A program made the translations under genes and the position numbers. A stretch of 64,000 bases of DNA, taken from assembly GCA_950295325.1 (NCBI GenBank), contig OX485803.1:44903554-44967553 (forward strand), in the 5' to 3' direction. Origin of the DNA: Polytrichum commune. Its lineage: Eukaryota > Streptophyta > Polytrichopsida > Polytrichales > Polytrichaceae. Shown piece by piece: positions 35,906 to 47,879 of this stretch. Within the stretch, counting starts at the first letter, position 1, and every line of letters begins with the position of its first letter. The notes below the pieces were generated by a model that was not told the origin of the DNA, did no database searches, and saw only the letters and a program-made list of their open reading frames with translations.

Positions 35906-36270
35906 ACTTGAAAACAACAACCAAGAAGTTATGAAGTCTCTCTCGAGGCGTTGAACTCACCTACCGCAAAAGAGTCATTGATAAATAATAGAATGAAGAG
36001 TGAAGCAAGAAATGATTCGAATTTATAGTAAAAGGTGCAGATACAATCCACAGTCATTATAAACCGTATAAATAGTGGTTTATAATTAGCTTACATGATT
36101 ACACCAGATCCGAATTAAGTAATCTGTTGCTAATAAGTATGGGTTTCATCCATAAATGATCATACTTTTAATAAACATTACACCTTATAACAATACAAGG
36201 GCACAACCGCATTTGCACATTCTAAGGTTGACATGCTCATGTTCACGTCGTGCCAAATCCACCGACCTTT

Positions 36271-39143
36271 TTAATGTTGTGCAATGAGTGTGAGTATGTT
36301 GTAAAAAAGCTGGACAACAACATCCAGAGGTCCAGGTATGCAATAATGTAAGCAGTCATCGGCCTTGTGATGGCCATCCGGACGCAAGCTGAGCATGCTA
36401 TCGACATCCATGTAGACATACCCTGCTCTCTCCACGATGTGTTTAGCCACCTCGTTTTGTGCTTGAAAGTCACCCCAATGGTGCGGAAGTTCTGCGGGGG
36501 GTTGCCTTTCTTTCAGTGGTTCGGAATAAGATGTACAATTCACATGGCCGGGAGGCGTGTTGCGATACAAGACGATGAGGTGTGGAAACCGGGTTCGTAA
36601 GATGGGAAATATAACGCGGAGGGATTCGGCATACCCTTGGTCCGATTCATAGTGTGCGCCTCGATTGAGGATCAAAATCTTGATGTTCCACTCTTGAAGA
36701 TGGTCCAGCCATGGCCATTGATATACATTAAAGCCAGGTGCATCCTGCACACTCTTGACAGGAGACACTCGATCATTTCGGACCCAACTGATGTTGAATC
36801 CCCTGTTTTTAAGTACATCCCCACACACTTCTTCTCCTTGCGTCGAACGCACTCCGGACATGCTCCAACCATTGTCGCTGAAATTGGTCATCAAGTGATT
36901 CATGAAAGCCCACTGGATCTGATGGTTGATGGAGTCTCCAACGAGTAAGATGTTCCTTCCCGATCCCATCTTTCTATGTGATCACCATATGTTCAATTCA
37001 TCTCAAAATTAGTCATCAGTGCATCAGTAGTCCCCAAACAAATCAACATCACATTGATACAACAAAGTCTTCACAGCATGCGGCGTTTGGCTTATGACAT
37101 TGTGCGCATTGATTGATTAATGCTTAAAACACATCGAAGGCAATCAAGGATGGGGTCATACATACAGATTATTACTTCTCATTTCATAAATCCACAATCA
37201 AAGGTCAACCTTCAAAATCCCTACATATTCAAGTTGAGGTTACCTTTTCATGCACCTCTCTCATTGGGCAAGACCATTTACAAATGAAATGATATGTCTT
37301 GTGCATAAATAAATAAATAAGTAAATAAATACTGGCTGCCTAAACCCTTTTTCCAAAATAAATAAATTATTAGACAAAATTTTCCCATCCTCCTATCAAC
37401 GTACAATATTCTTGTACTAGGAAGAGGGTAGTTGAAGAGGATGTTTGTGGTTAGGGGATTCGGGAACAAGGGTAGGACTTCCCTAATCGAAACAACAAGG
37501 ACATTCAAGACCTTTCTCTGGCACCAAAACCAAGCATTCCCATGCCCTTCTACTTGTTCCCACTGTGGACACTACTCTTTAGCTTACAAACGTCGTGTTT
37601 GTCGCACACAATTCCTTGAAAATCCAACTATGTATTTACAATACAATGAAAATACATAATTTTTGTATGTAGCTAGAACAAAGGTGTGGGTGCCTACTTG
37701 CAAAAATCGGTCCTGTCTACCGGTAGAAATGGGCAGCTTATGTTGGCTTGCCATGTCCATTTTAGTGCTTCCCTTACCTGTAGAGAATTGCACAAACAAC
37801 CATTCAATCGCAATTTACAGTTTGAAGGTTGTTGTGATCCTTGATAGCATGAAGCATCTTGGATCACCACAAGAGAATAAGACCAAATTAAGGTTCCAAG
37901 TGTTTCTGTGTGGTATAGCTAGAATGGGAAGTACATTAAAGCACAATTTATCTAAAGAAAATAGATATTCTTCAACAAGATCATCATGTTCGCTTCCCGT
38001 AGAATCGGATTAGGTACTTGGTGATGAATGTTAGAATCAATAGTAGTAGCTGCTAGACAAACAATGCGAATCTGCAATCTGTAACAATGTACGACCAAAC
38101 AATGTTCTACTGTGGATAGAAACCAAACAAATGAACACGGTTGAAGAATGTTATGAATCGTCACCTTCCAGTTACCCCCTTGACTGGCAACTATATCTGC
38201 TTCTGCAAACGCAATGTTTTGGGTGTCCCGTGATTTGTGGTTGCGATCGCACACATGCACAAATGGGTCGCCATAACGGTTCCATGGAATATGCCGAGGA
38301 GTATTGTTGTACACCCACCTCCCAGATGCACTGGAGGAAAAACAGATCGCAATCAACAGATCCAGACAGTTTCAGGACCTTGGGTGCATGTCGAGTTGAC
38401 GAAGTTTTGGTTAGGAAGTTTCTCAGGGCCAAGTGGCACATTTATACACATGCATCGACCTCGTGAAAGAAATATCATAGGGTCCAACAGATTGCATAAC
38501 ATTATTTAGCATAGAGTGATTACTCAATTTCCATTAAAAAATCCAAAAAGAAAAAGAAAAATAGACTGCCTCACACCTAAACAAGTGGCTTACCTTTCGT
38601 ACAAGTATGGTAACATATAATCAACTTGAATTTGCAGTCCATGGGGAATCCACCAGGAATTATGAAGGCACAATTCCCCACAAATTCTAGGCCCACGGAG
38701 ATTGCGACCAAGGCTGTGAAATGTTATGTGATGCACAAAAGAACGATATGTGCAGTATCTCTTGAAGATGGACATTATGTTAGGTACTGACCACTAGCTG
38801 GACCTGGCATATTTCCTCAAGCTTGATATGGACATTGGGGACACTAATTGCAAATGGTGACTTCTGAACACAAACAATTTACTTACCCCATACACGCGAG
38901 GCGGGATCTAAAGCGCTGAACGTCTTTCTGCCCACGAACCGATGTCCCCACAATTCTTGGTTCCGGATTATTGCAACTGGGTGAAATGAGGAAGGACCGC
39001 TGCTGGGAGGTCAAGGCACTCTGTTGGGTGATGGTGCACATAATGGTTGTTAAGACCACCACTGCCACTACTGATGAAATCACTCGAACGCTCGGAATCT
39101 TGAATCCTGCGTCCCCTTTCATATATGGAGCAAAAGGATTCAA
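36271..39143 (-). CDS. Trichome-birefringence-like (TBL/PC-esterase) wall acyltransferase
   Basis: The best model is complement(join(36271-36969, 38165-38330, 38594-38758, 38887-39143)), with compatible phases, giving 428 residues, the usual family size. A cytosolic tail and hydrophobic segment (about residues 21-38) make it a likely Golgi type II membrane protein. SGRWVYNN begins the TBL-type domain. The last exon carries the GDS motif (VGDSINHQ, residues 207-209) and the C-terminal DxxH (DCLH, 401-404), the Ser and His/Asp of these O-acetyltransferases, followed by YCIPGPLD. Family members acetylate wall polysaccharides. The usual Trp/Cys segment before GDS is not found, so an exon in 37.0-38.1 kb may be missed, or this is a divergent branch. 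Exon 2 uses a weak acceptor (CAAGAG). Confidence 0.75.
36970..38164 (-). other. Large TBL intron
   Basis: The 1.2-kb gap between TBL exons 3 and 4 holds no recognisable exon or transposon. A tetranucleotide (AAAT)n tract lies at about 37,308-37,330. Confidence 0.4.
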
Positions 39144-39197
39144 TCAACCACCAGCATGTCAATAGTACAATATATCAACTGATCAGTGGCCTCACAT

Positions 39198-39520
39198 TCA
39201 TGACACCGTTCATGCGACGAGAGTGATCTTCTCTACACAACGACACTAAAGATATGAGTGAGTGTTGCATTAGAATCAGTTTGTCATGTTAGTTAGAGTG
39301 GTCTTCATGATTTTCCATGTAACACCAAGTGTCATGTGACATCCGCTCTAGTTGTCATCCGGTGATTGTAAGCAATCAATTTGGGTTGATGATGAATAAT
39401 GTGGGTCATACTAACTTGGATGTTTAGTGTAAAATCCTCACTCCTCGGATACTAACCCTTTTGACTTGATTTCTTTGACATCATGTTTTCTCATGAGGGC
39501 CCTGAAGTTCATCACCTCTG
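39198..39520. mobile_element. Family G fold-back element, interrupted copy
   Basis: TGACACCGTTCATGCGACGA...GATCTTCTC matches the arm of the complete copy at 40131-40438. The match breaks at 39,243 and resumes at 39,431 (AAATCCTCACTCC...AACCCTTTTGACTTGA). The interruption is a separate small MITE. Confidence 0.6.
39243..39430. mobile_element. Small CACTAAA-ended MITE nested in family G
   Basis: Ends are ACACTAAAGATAT and, in reverse complement, ACACTAAACATCC, related to the family C terminus. Host sequence on either side rejoins to an uninterrupted family G arm, which proves insertion. Confidence 0.65.
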
Positions 39521-40130
39521 CCCAGTACCTAGGTTAGGTGTAGATGCTTCCACTAATGAAAAGTGGGATATCCACTAAGGGCCGTACATATCAAGATAAA
39601 TGTGATGAACTTCTTGGCTATGGAGGAAACTTTAGAGTTACACTTGTAATCCCTTCAAGCACACATGGGAGCAAAAAGAATCAATTGAGCTCCAACATGT
39701 CATTACATAGAAGAGATTAGTGGCCCCTCACATTTGATGGTTTCCAATCAATTGATACCAATGTTGGACAAGTATATAGGTTTATGTGCAGTATCAGTAA
39801 TCAACATCAATAATCATATCAAAGAACTTACATGTGGGTGTCAAGGTTGTAATACTAGTCAAATATTGATACTTGGTGAGTATCTCAAGGTGAGAAAATA
39901 TTTGTTTATCCAAGTTAATCTTTGAGCCAACACCATTCTAAACCATATTGATACTAGGATAACTTTACCTAGGTATGATGATTCTTGGATGGTATATAAA
40001 CCCAAATGATATCAAGAACAAAACACCACCAAATATTCATATCCTAGTGGTATCCAAAAAATTGAAATCCTCATTACAGATACCCGAATGGTATCAAAAA
40101 TGAGATGATACCAGTTCAACACTGGTTGAC

Positions 40131-40438
40131 ACCATTCATTCGACAAGGAATCGATCTTCTCGACAACACCTAGAATCCTCACTCCCTGCAGAGTCACCCT
40201 TTTGAATTGACTTCTCTCCTGGACACCGCAATCCTCAGAGGTTTCATCACCTCTGTTTACTATCTAAATGGTGAGGAGTGGCACATCTACCAATAGATTA
40301 GATATGGGACAGAGGCGATGACCTTCAGGGCCTTTATGAGAAATGCGGTGTCCAGGAAATCAAGTAAAAAGGGTTACTGTGGAGGGAGTGAGAATACTAG
40401 CAGTACTAAAGAGAAGATTGATTCCTACTGAATGATTG
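40131..40438. mobile_element. Family G fold-back element, complete copy
   Basis: Arms of about 90 bp are inverted copies. The left has GGAATCGATCTTCTC, CTCACTCCCTGCAGAGT, CCTGGACACCGCA. The right in reverse complement has GGAATCAATCTTCTC, CTCACTCCCTCCACAGT, CCTGGACACCGCA. Only about 120 bp separates the arms. Confidence 0.8.
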
Positions 40439-40479
40439 TTGTGATTTGGTTGCAGGAATCTATCAAATTGTGACGCCAA

Positions 40480-41075
40480 TTAGTAGAGTTATCCTTTAAT
40501 TCAACCAAAATTTTGGTTGGCAGTTGGTTATTGTGCATTCCATACTGTCCGTGTTCGGTAAGCTTTTGGTGCACGCTTAGAATTGGTGTGGAGGTTTGAA
40601 TGAAGAACACTCTATGTGTCGGTTCATTGAGGTCAAACTCATTTGATGTCAAGAGGTGCTAAAATGAGTTCACCCCTCCATGAACCGATGTAGAATGTTT
40701 TTCGTTCAAACCACCACACCCACTCCAAGATTTCAGCAGAAACTTATCGAACATGGGAAGTGGTGTGTACAATACAAAAAGAGAGGGAATTATCATTTAC
40801 CAACCTATCACTCATTCCATCCAACATAAAAACTTGACCTCCTATAGATTTGTTGCTAAGTCACCTCAACTAACCTCAAGTAAACTAATCCGGGATCGTC
40901 AAAGCCAATTTCTGTGTTAAATCAACTAAAAGGAAGTAACGTCCGGACTGCATACAATTTCAGGGCTTTCATGTTGGATGAATGAGAGATACTCTTGTAT
41001 ACAATAATTCCCTCTGTCCATGCAAAACAACCAACACCCGACCAAAATTTCGATTGAATCGAAGGATAACTCGAA
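40480..41075. mobile_element. Family F long-arm fold-back element with a nested MITE
   Basis: The left arm runs GAGTTATCCTTTAATTCAAC, AAAATTTTGGTTGG, TTGTGCAT, GTGTTCGGTAAG, GTGTGGAGGTTTGAATGAA. The right arm in reverse complement runs GAGTTATCCTTCGATTCAAT, AAATTTTGGTCGG, TTTTGCAT, ATGTTCGATAAG, GTGTGGTGGTTTGAACGAA. The right arm is split by the Mutator-like MITE at 40781-41019. A second copy lies in the CCDC137-like intron at 57,632-57,938. Confidence 0.8.
40781..41019. mobile_element. Mutator-like MITE, copy 1 (9-bp target duplication)
   Basis: Terminal repeats of about 45 bp read GAGAGGGAATTAT ... CTCATTC(C)ATCCAACAT at both ends. Flanks ATACAAAAA and ATGCAAAAC are target duplications of 9 bp with 7 matches. 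Removing the element restores the family F arm. No coding capacity. Confidence 0.85.
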
Positions 41076-42162
41076 TGTCTTACATGTATGGACATGCTGG
41101 GCGAATGACATGTGTCTTGGCTGTGGTGGACGCTTCTGAAGCAACACTACAATTGCAGTTCAACAGCAAACTATGTGTCTTGGATGCCAACCATGATCGG
41201 TGGAGAGAGCATTCGACAAACTGTTCCCATCCTCCGGCCAACCATCTTTGACATCCACGGAACTCGCCATGGATCACTGCCTTAGTGCAGATCAGTGCCA
41301 GCAATATTTCTTGACGAAATCCAAACAGCGGCATTCGGCAGACAGAGATGTTGGAGATTTCTCTTGGAGTGGGTCACCGTTCTTGTTCGTTTTCCAACTT
41401 AATTAGTCTGCTTGTGAGTGGAGGCGCGGATCGCTGCAGACACCTCTTTGCTCTTCTTCATTCACAGGAGACGATGGATCAGGTGCCTCGATCGGGCCGG
41501 GCGGGCGGTAGGAAGGACAGATGATCGTGACAAGTGCGTTGCTTTCGAAGAGATTTCATGCCATTTAAAAAGATTCGGTCATGCAAAATGGCAACTTCGA
41601 TCAGTGGGGATCCGTTGACGGCCCTTTCTCGTAGTTGGTGATAGTACATTTCTACGTTACTGTAGTGATTGCAAAGTGTCACGATTCAATCCTCCACATA
41701 TTATTGTCGCATTATCATCATAGCAAAGCTCATCCGCTGACCCTACTCAGATCCATCCAACCCTATCCACAACAAGCAAGCGTCAACGTTGGCCAACATC
41801 ACAACATAAGGTATTGTACAAAGTTTACATTGGTATTTTGTCCATTCATCGGCTGTAGTAGGCACGCACCCACCCACCCACCGAATGGTGAGTTGTTATA
41901 GTAGCAAGGTAGGTATTTGGTATGTGTGTTACATTGTGTGGCAAGGCTCCTAGCATCCATTACACAGTTCATAATGCATGTGCATGTTGACATGCATGGT
42001 GCTGATTAGTTCCTACAATTTTTACACATGTTTTTTGATAAGATTATTCTCACTCGGATTCCAGGGATAAATTACACTTTTTGAAGAGCGGCTGGACCCA
42101 CCCCTCTTCGCACGTCATGTCCTTGCAATTGGGAGCTTGTTGCCTCCGGTGACCTTCTAGTC
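41076..42162. other. No gene recognised
   Basis: The sequence is less repetitive and slightly more GC-rich around 41,100-41,640, with short overlapping frames on both strands, none matching a known family. Confidence 0.3.
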
Positions 42163-42165
42163 TTA

Positions 42166-42548
42166 GGGCCGGTTCACATTATGCCCAAGTCGAGAGGAGA
42201 AGCGTCACTTTTTTGGACCAAACTATGTCGAGAGGAGAAGCCTTTGGGCTGAAAAAGTATATTAAAATAATCCACTGTCAGATTTTGAATATTTTAATGA
42301 AAAAAAGTTCGGCCTCTCGACAAAAGTTTGGGTCGAGCATTTTGCTCGACCCAAACTTTGCTCGAGAGGCCGAACTCTTGGCACCATAACTTCCTAAAAG
42401 TGTTGCCACCTAGGCTCTTTTGGAGGCGACGTCCTTTGGACTTTGGCCTCTAGTGTGAAGGCCGAGAGGACGGACTTTGGACATTTCTGCATTTTCATTG
42501 GTCCAAATGCTTCTCCTCTCGAAGTTTGGCCATAGTGTGAACTGGCCC
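42166..42548. mobile_element. PIF/Harbinger-like MITE with TTA target duplication and a giant hairpin
   Basis: The left end GGGCCGGTTCACATTATGCC and the reverse complement of the right end GGGCCAGTTCACACTATGGC match at 17 of 20 positions and continue into GTCGAGAGGAGAAGC / TTCGAGAGGAGAAGC. It is flanked by TTA at 42163-42165 and 42549-42551. The centre (42306-42376) is a near-perfect hairpin with ~34-bp arms (AGTTCGGCCTCTCGA at the base, GGGTCGAGCA at the tip). Confidence 0.88.
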
Positions 42549-42551
42549 TTA

Positions 42552-43529
42552 GTATCTCCCTCATATATATATATAACTCGTGAAGGGCCAACCACACACA
42601 GGTTGAGCTCAAGCTCAAGCTTACATGTCTGGTGGGCCAAGGTTAAAAAAAATGAGTCTTTATGTGTCCCTAACATGATGGAGCTTGGAACCTTCTTATT
42701 TCGGATTGGATTTCAAGTTTGAACAAATACTTGAATTTGACCGTAAGCTCGAAAATCAATCCAAAATGAGTGGCAACTAACTTTGAGACAAAGTTCTACC
42801 ACCTTAGGCAACATGTAAGGACTGAAGTCTTTTACCTTAGTCCACCAAATTTGGAAGCTTGAGCTTGAGAGCACTAGATGTGCTCAATATCTCTTCCTAT
42901 TAAGAAACCCAAATTAGTGAAGATTCCATGCAAAGACTTGATGATCTCAACACAGCCTAGTCCAAACCCTTTTCACTCCTCCTCTTTATACAGTTTGTTG
43001 TATGGTAGGTCGGTAGCGATCCACTAGTAGTCTACCCGGATTCAGCTAATTGGCATTGAATTGAATGTTTGTGACATTCATCGATGAATAATTCCTCGAC
43101 CTCAATTTTTATGGACTCGGTTCCATGGGTTGCCATTGAGTCCGTAGGAAGAGGACATGGTCTAAAATGCAAGTAAATGTTCACCACATCTAGTGAGGGG
43201 AGGATGAACCAAGGGAGCCGGAGGGTGAAAACGTTGATTACTGTTACAGAACCAAGTGGGAATTGCTTCCTTTAACTCTCAAACCACTTGGTCAAAGACC
43301 TAGAATTAGTTTGATGAGCTTAATTGAGATGAATCAACAACAAACTTATAGTCGCATGTTTTTACTATCCCCTTGGTAGGGTGTTGTGAAACATAATCCT
43401 TGAAAGACTTCTAGTTCCTAAATGCAGAAGTGGGTCTATTGTATTTTAGAAATTTGATGTGCCATGACTTCATTTGTAAAAGATCCATAATTTTTCATAC
43501 AAGAACAAGTAGCACTAGCAATTGACATA
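42552..43529. other. No gene; satellite remnant
   Basis: At about 43,150-43,400 the phrase GATGAATCAACAACAAACTT and its surroundings match one unit of the satellite at 0.1-1.8 kb. Nothing else is recognised. Confidence 0.35.
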
Positions 43530-43762
43530 GGAGAGAAGGAATTATTGTATACAACCATACCTCTCATCCATCCAATATAAAGACTTGATTCCTATAGGTT
43601 TGTTACCAATTCATCTCAAATGACCTCCAATAGATTCATTCGGGGTCTTTAAAACTAACTCCGGTGTCAAAACAACTAGTGACCTTTGGGTTGCATACTA
43701 TTTAAGGGCTTTTATGTTGGATGAATGAGAGGTACGTTCAGATATGATAATTCCCTCTCTTC
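43530..43762. mobile_element. Mutator-like MITE, copy 2
   Basis: Termini GGAGAGAAGGAATTATTG and, reversed, GAAGAGAGGGAATTATCA. Flanks ATTGACATA (43521-43529) and ATTGACGTG (43763-43771) form a 9-bp duplication with 7 matches. The interior (CTATAGGTTTGTT, TCATCTCAAATGACCTCC, GGGCTTTTATGTTGGATGAA) matches copies 1 and 3. Confidence 0.87.
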
Positions 43763-44696
43763 ATTGACGTGGGGCTTGAGTGCTAGAAATTGACTTGTGA
43801 TTGGCTTCGGAGAAGACTTGTACTCGGGGAAGGCCCCTCTACAAAAAGTCGGCATACAAGTATTTGTTTAGGGGTTATTTATCTTAGTCTTTGAATTATT
43901 TTAGACCCTATAATTATAAAAATCCTACTTATCATCATTTTCCTCCACCCTATAAGTAAATATTAATTCCATAATTGTGCAATGAACTGCACCCTATTTT
44001 GTCTATAAAAAGTAAGGGATTCAATTTTATTCCTCATGGCATTGGAGTGGAGGCTTTTTTAGTTTGTTGATGTTTTGTCACGTAAGGAAACATGGCAAAA
44101 TGACAAGGCATCTAAGTAATCTGTGCATGGTGTGACCGTGTAGTTGAAGGAGTTGTGCAAATTGACAATGGAAAGGGAAACTAACTCCATGTGCTTCTAA
44201 CTGTAAAAACCTTTTTTTTCTTGTTTCATCCACAATGAACCAAAGTTCATCCACATTGCACCAAAGTTCATCCATAGTGATTGTAATTTTCATTCATGTT
44301 ACAACAAACCCCTGCAATTTTTTTAAAATTAAATTAATTTACTTTTCTAAATTTACTCATCCTACAAAAAAATTACATTCCAATTTTTTGTTAGGTTATC
44401 CTCCAAAAAAACTAAATTAATACAATTTAAAGTACCATATGTTATACATAAATTACTTATGGATATATAATGGAGCCCAATGTAGATTTGAACAAGATAT
44501 AAAATATATATCTTATGAATATATTCCACCCTACCTTTTCTCGCATGTCGTTTCTACATAAGTTGCTAGTGAACTCCCTAGGACTTGTTGAATGTAATGT
44601 TATTTTCATTCATCAAGATGTTTTAATGGAGGACTTCATGAGTCACGACCACGAACTACCCCTAATCCTAACCAAGTCGCTCTAAACTCCAATCAA

Positions 44697-45163
44697 GGCA
44701 TGTGGCCCTCCCGTGGGCACTTCTATCCCCACATCAAGCATTTCTGTCCAGTGGACCGGCTCAGGATTCATCTCATCCAGTTAGCAAATTGCATGATATC
44801 ACAAAGAGCTTCGATTCAAGTTAAGAATCAGGGCTACGATGGGAAAAGTTACACTACCAGCATATGAATCCCAGGCAATTGTCCTTCGTCGGTGAAAGAA
44901 CAACGCAAATTTATCATTGCAATAGATTTGCAGATTTTTCAATGACATAGGACAAGATTCTAGTTACACATGTTGCTTGTCCAGGTTGCATATATGCTTG
45001 TAGAGTTGTAAGTCCAAAGTGAAATTTCTCTTTACCTCTAAATGATTGCATATCAAACATTATCCATTCTTAACTACAAGCCATGTCACATTCCCCTCAG
45101 ATATAGGCAGCTAGGTGTCCGATTAAGTAAGAAGATCGACCACATAAGGTCCACATACTTTAG
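44697..45163 (+). mobile_element. Family A element copy
   Basis: Starts CAAGGCATGTGGCCCTCCCG and ends GACCACATAAGGTCCACATA with CTTTA. GGGCACTTCTATCCCCACAT and CATCCAGTTAGCAAATTGC match the intron copies. Confidence 0.65.
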
Positions 45164-45557
45164 ATTCCTTCAAAGACATCAATGCTATTGTGTTTTGGTC
45201 ACATGTCAGAGCATGCGACAGTTTTTGGAACTGCAGAGCACAGAGGAAGGTACACAAATGCCTCTCACATATATTTTTATGCAAGCCTTGCTAGAGGATT
45301 CAGGTTTCATCATGCAAATGAGCTTTGCGAAAAGGCTAGGGGGAAAAAAAAGCTTGAAGTGCACACATTTCATCATGGAAACGATCAGGCTTGTGAACAA
45401 GGCATGATAAGAGCTTTAAAGACGTTAAAAGAAAAAGATGGTCAGTTGTTTTCATTTTTATTTTTATTTTTATTATAGAAGAGTTATCCCCAATGTCTCT
45501 TGAAGAGAGACGAAACTGTGGGTTGGATCCTTCTTTGAAAGAACTTTCTATTAATAG

Positions 45558-45966
45558 CTACACTAAACATGATATTTAGTGTTTGATACACTAAATACGA
45601 ACACATATACTAAATGTCAATCACCCTATGAAAGTAAGTAACATTAACTGTAAACTCAAACACTAAATATCAACTATGATAATATGTGGAAGTTACATGT
45701 TTAATTTTAGTGTTAGTAAGGATATGAAAAGAATGCCATCAACTTCAGCAGATGGGGAAATCAGAGAGCAGGAAGGTGGGACGCCATCTCTAAAATCACA
45801 AGTCCAATGAAATCCATGCTTCACAGGAAGGGAGGTGGCAGTGGGGAAGGTAGCGGCAGATTTATGTCTAACACTAGTTGTCAAGGAATTGAAAATTAGT
45901 GTTGAGCAAGGTAGGGTGGTAACAACATTAAATATAATCAAACACTAAATATCATATTTAATGTAG
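45558..45966. mobile_element. Family C MITE copy
   Basis: Left CTACACTAAACATGATATTT; reverse complement of right CTACATTAAATATGATATTT. The interior is nearly colinear with 48964-49274 (AATATGTGGAAGTTACATGT, TTAGTGTTAGTAAGGATATG, AATTAGTGTTGAGCA, GTAGGGTGGTAACAACATTA). Confidence 0.82.
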
Positions 45967-46379
45967 TTAGCTTGTCGTACATTAGAGTCTATTTTGAAAG
46001 TTGAGTGAAATTTTTGGGACCTCCTTTTGTCACTTTTCAAAATTTGAGAAAAATGTAATATCTAAAATATATACGCGCATGAGACCCATTCTCCTAAATC
46101 GCGAATCGGCCTTTGCAAGGCTAGTTTGGTCCACCCATCCTAGTAGGACAAACTAGAAAGCCAAATTTTAATAGCCTGACATTACTCTTGGGGTATGGTA
46201 GTTTAAGCATTAAGAAAACCTAAGTGACTTTGTGTTAATTCTCATAAACACAGAGCTTGGCATTGAACCCATGGTTTCATATGTTTTACTTTACGAATAA
46301 CTCTAATACAGCAAAGACAACGATAGCCATAGGGCAACATTGTGGTACAGTTTGACAAGGTACAAGATGACCCTAAACT

Positions 46380-46450
46380 ACTGAGTGATAGTGGAGAGGT
46401 ATCAGTTTCCAAATGGAGTGGTTGGAGGTTCGATTCCTGCAATAAAATCT
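46380..46450 (+). repeat. tRNA-like SINE head (candidate)
   Basis: A box B-type GGTTCGATTCC (46427-46437) follows, by about 30 bp, a weak box A-like GTGATAGTGGAGAGG. The folded arms of a real tRNA are not seen, so this is at best a SINE remnant. An inverted TTGAACCCATG lies at 46,264. Confidence 0.25.
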
Positions 46451-47879
46451 TCTCTTTAGATGAAAAAAAACTAGCTAGATAAGCGGAAAGCCAAGAGCCC
46501 ACTCACCGCAAGGTAAGCAGTAAACCCCCCCCCCCCCCCTTACATCAAGAGGATTCTTGAGCATGATAGGGCCAATGGACTGAAATCACGTCAGATTGCC
46601 CGATGTTGGTTATTTATTTTATTTACATTTTTATTTACAGTTTGACAAGGAACAAAAATTCAAGTAAAATTGGACTCCTTGGAAGTTTGGAATTTGTCCA
46701 TGGTGACATTCTCAGCTCTATCAATATTTAATATGCGCATCATGGACCTTAAGATTAGTATTGACCTTAAGATTTAGTATGAAGGTTGGTACTAATTCCA
46801 TCAATTGCATCGGATTTTTATACGTACTGTTTAATTACATGCAAAAGGAGTATTGCATGAGCTTTCATTTCTTTTAGTATAGTTTTTCCTCAGTGCATCT
46901 AGTTGTACTTGTATCTATGTTATAAATACATATGTTATGATGAGATTGTTACATGTATCTATGCTAAAAATATTCATAAGATTGGACTATGTGTTCAAAA
47001 TATAGACACTATGAATTTAAGTTCAATAGTTAGCAAAAATGGGAGAGTTTATGTGATCATTTTTAAAAGATACAAAATTTCTATTTGTATCAGGCTTTTA
47101 CCCCTTAAAATTTTGCATTTCAAATTCGATGATTTTGGAACTTGAAATGACAGTCTTTTGAATTCATTATAGATTGCTAACTAAGTTACAAAATTTAATC
47201 CAATCCAATGCACCAAATTGTTTGTGGAGTTGGAAGAACCCACAATCATTGTAATGGTATTCATATTTTTGTAACCAAGATGGCATTGATCATTCTAATA
47301 TGAAGGAGCCTATTCTATCCAAAATACAAATGCAACTTAAAAATATCTATGTATACGCCTTATAATTGTTTTGGTGATTTCATCAAATTTTTAAACAATT
47401 TGATTAAAAAAGGATGATTTTTATTCATAAAAAATACACTCTAAATTTGATTAGCGTGGCTCACACAATGATGCCTTGCATTCATTGGGTGGCAACTAGA
47501 GAAAGATGCCATATGACAATTGGTGCTACATGATAAGTCATGAAGACCACCCTGAATTAATACCACACTAAATTAGACGTTTACAATACTGAATTTTTTT
47601 TAAAATGATTCGAGTCTAATGTACCAAATATTCATTTCGAAATTTGAAATATGTTGGTTCCACGCCTCATCATCCACTCTCCTCTCTTTGGTTATCTAAT
47701 TTACAACCGAAGGACCCTAACGTACCTCAATTGTAAGAAACAGGAATGGTAAAATGTTGAAGTGGCAACGATGAAAACGTCTCAACAAGATGAACTTCAT
47801 CCACAACTTAACCTCTTTTTGACAACATCACTTAGAGTGAGAGTAAATCTTGATTTTTTACTTAGGGTGAATTTCCATA

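Larger units (their letters stand above)
39126..39742. repeat. Direct repeat pair flanking the TBL 5' end
   Basis: About 75 bp at 39,126-39,200 (GGAGCAAAAGGATTCAATCA ... GATCAGTGGCCTCACATT) recur at 39,668-39,742 (GGAGCAAAAAGAATCAATTG ... GATTAGTGGCCCCTCACATT). The first copy covers the TBL start codon and first codons, so 5' coding sequence has been duplicated. Confidence 0.65.

Noticed and set aside
45042-45478. Two overlapping plus-strand frames of 98-121 codons
   Set aside because: The first begins inside a family A element and neither matches a known protein.
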